64,000 bases of DNA from Pyxidicoccus xibeiensis (GTDB taxonomy: Bacteria; Myxococcota; Myxococcia; Myxococcales; Myxococcaceae), in the NCBI RefSeq assembly GCF_024198175.1, contig NZ_JAJVKV010000001.1, forward strand, positions 124,001 through 188,000, in the 5' to 3' direction. This document shows, one piece after another, positions 63,653 to 64,000 of this stretch. Under the pieces are notes generated by a model, which ran no database searches, had not been told where the DNA came from, and saw only the letters and a list, made by a program, of their open reading frames with translations. Position 1 is the stretch's first letter. Every line of letters starts with the position of its first letter. A program made the translations under genes and the position numbers.

Positions 63653-64000
63653 TCATTCCACGAGCCGGAGCCAGTCGTCCTCATCGGAGAACACCTGCGC
63701 GCCCAGGCGCACGCACACCTCGGGGTGCGCACGCGCGGCGGGGCCGCCCACCCAGAGGGGCACGCCGTCGGGCAGCGCCTCCACCACGCGCGCGAGCGTG
63801 TCGTGAAACACCTCCGGGCCGCGGTCATTCACCGCTGATAGCCCCACCAGGTCCGGCCGCAGCGCCGCCACCGCGCGGCCCAGGTCCGTGGCGGGCATGC
63901 GCTGGCCCAGCAGCGTCACCCGCACCCCCGAGTGCCGCAGCCGCAGCGCCACGCCCAGCAGGCCCAGCTCGTGCTCCTCGTCCGGGAAGCACGCCAGCAC
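63653..64000 (-). CDS. B12-binding domain regulator (CarH/LitR-type), C-terminal fragment
   Basis: 115 residues ending at 63653; the start is beyond 64000. The fragment is a cobalamin-binding Rossmann domain: ACFPDEEHELGLLGVALRLR with the E-x-H-x-x-G form of the B12 lower-ligand motif, VTLLGQRMPATDLGRAV and VGGPAARAHPEV. In CarA/CarH/LitR such a domain follows a MerR-type HTH and gives B12- and light-dependent repression, in Myxococcus often of carotenoid genes. The HTH is not visible, so a corrinoid-binding sensor of other type is possible. Confidence 0.8.
   Translation of the reverse strand: MLACFPDEEHELGLLGVALRLRHSGVRVTLLGQRMPATDLGRAVAALRPDLVGLSAVNDRGPEVFHDTLARVVEALPDGVPLWVGGPAARAHPEVCVRLGAQVFSDEDDWLRLVE

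Overview
The window is about 70% G+C with dense, often overlapping genes. It is rich in lipoproteins, Ser/Thr kinases, hybrid histidine kinases and sigma-54 signalling. Together with two SitA/SitI-type (outer-membrane-exchange) toxin-immunity pairs, this points to a myxobacterium of the Myxococcus/Corallococcus/Pyxidicoccus group. Nothing in the window looks like a tRNA, rRNA, CRISPR array, phage or complete insertion sequence.

Layout. 1-2.8 kb: end of a VOC protein, a MarR regulator with a likely operator, a YdjM-like membrane hydrolase and a TPR exoprotein. 2.9-8.1 kb: an M15-like peptidase lipoprotein, then a divergent pair of MuiA/DUF4139 proteins, the first interrupted by a TonB-receptor-like segment. 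8.1-11.1 kb: a tandemly repeated toxin lipoprotein/double-CXXC immunity module, each copy followed by a fossil of the muiA 3' end. 11.1-14.2 kb: a sigma-54 promoter with two tandem palindromes in front of an NtrB/NtrC-like pair. 14.2-17.6 kb: glutaminyl cyclase, a CheY-like regulator and an HtrA-type protease. 17.7-27.5 kb: a giant kinase-ATPase-TPR protein, an OPT transporter, an FHA-PAS-histidine kinase-receiver hybrid and a second Ser/Thr kinase. 27.5-30.5 kb: a structured intergenic region, an NGLST-repeat exported protein, a soluble histidine kinase and a cysteine dioxygenase.

30.6-44 kb: an FAD/NAD(P)-binding protein, several unknown proteins, an alpha/beta hydrolase, a 4-oxalocrotonate decarboxylase/hydratase-family enzyme, an outer-membrane barrel, an SDR, a UDP-sugar pyrophosphorylase, a PAS/GAF histidine kinase and a Cys-rich lipoprotein. 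44.3-51.1 kb: a tight operon for catabolism of kynurenine through 3-hydroxyanthranilate and 2-aminomuconate (2-aminomuconic semialdehyde dehydrogenase, deaminase, 3HAO, ACMSD, kynureninase, kynurenine monooxygenase), with an atypical SDR at its end. The decarboxylase-family gene at 36.3 kb and the HGGFW alpha/beta hydrolase at 54.7 kb could supply the downstream step and the formamidase step.

51.2-64 kb: a TPR lipoprotein, an APH(6)/Hur-like kinase, a propeller-like lipoprotein, a two-gene DUF4365 module (the strongest candidate here for an undescribed system), a glutamine synthetase, an APC permease, two tandem paralogous lipoproteins with a Tiki/ChaN-like C-terminus, and the truncated end of a B12-binding CarH/LitR-type regulator. 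Many gene ends overlap by 4 bp, either as ATGA/TTGA starts or as convergent CTAG stops.
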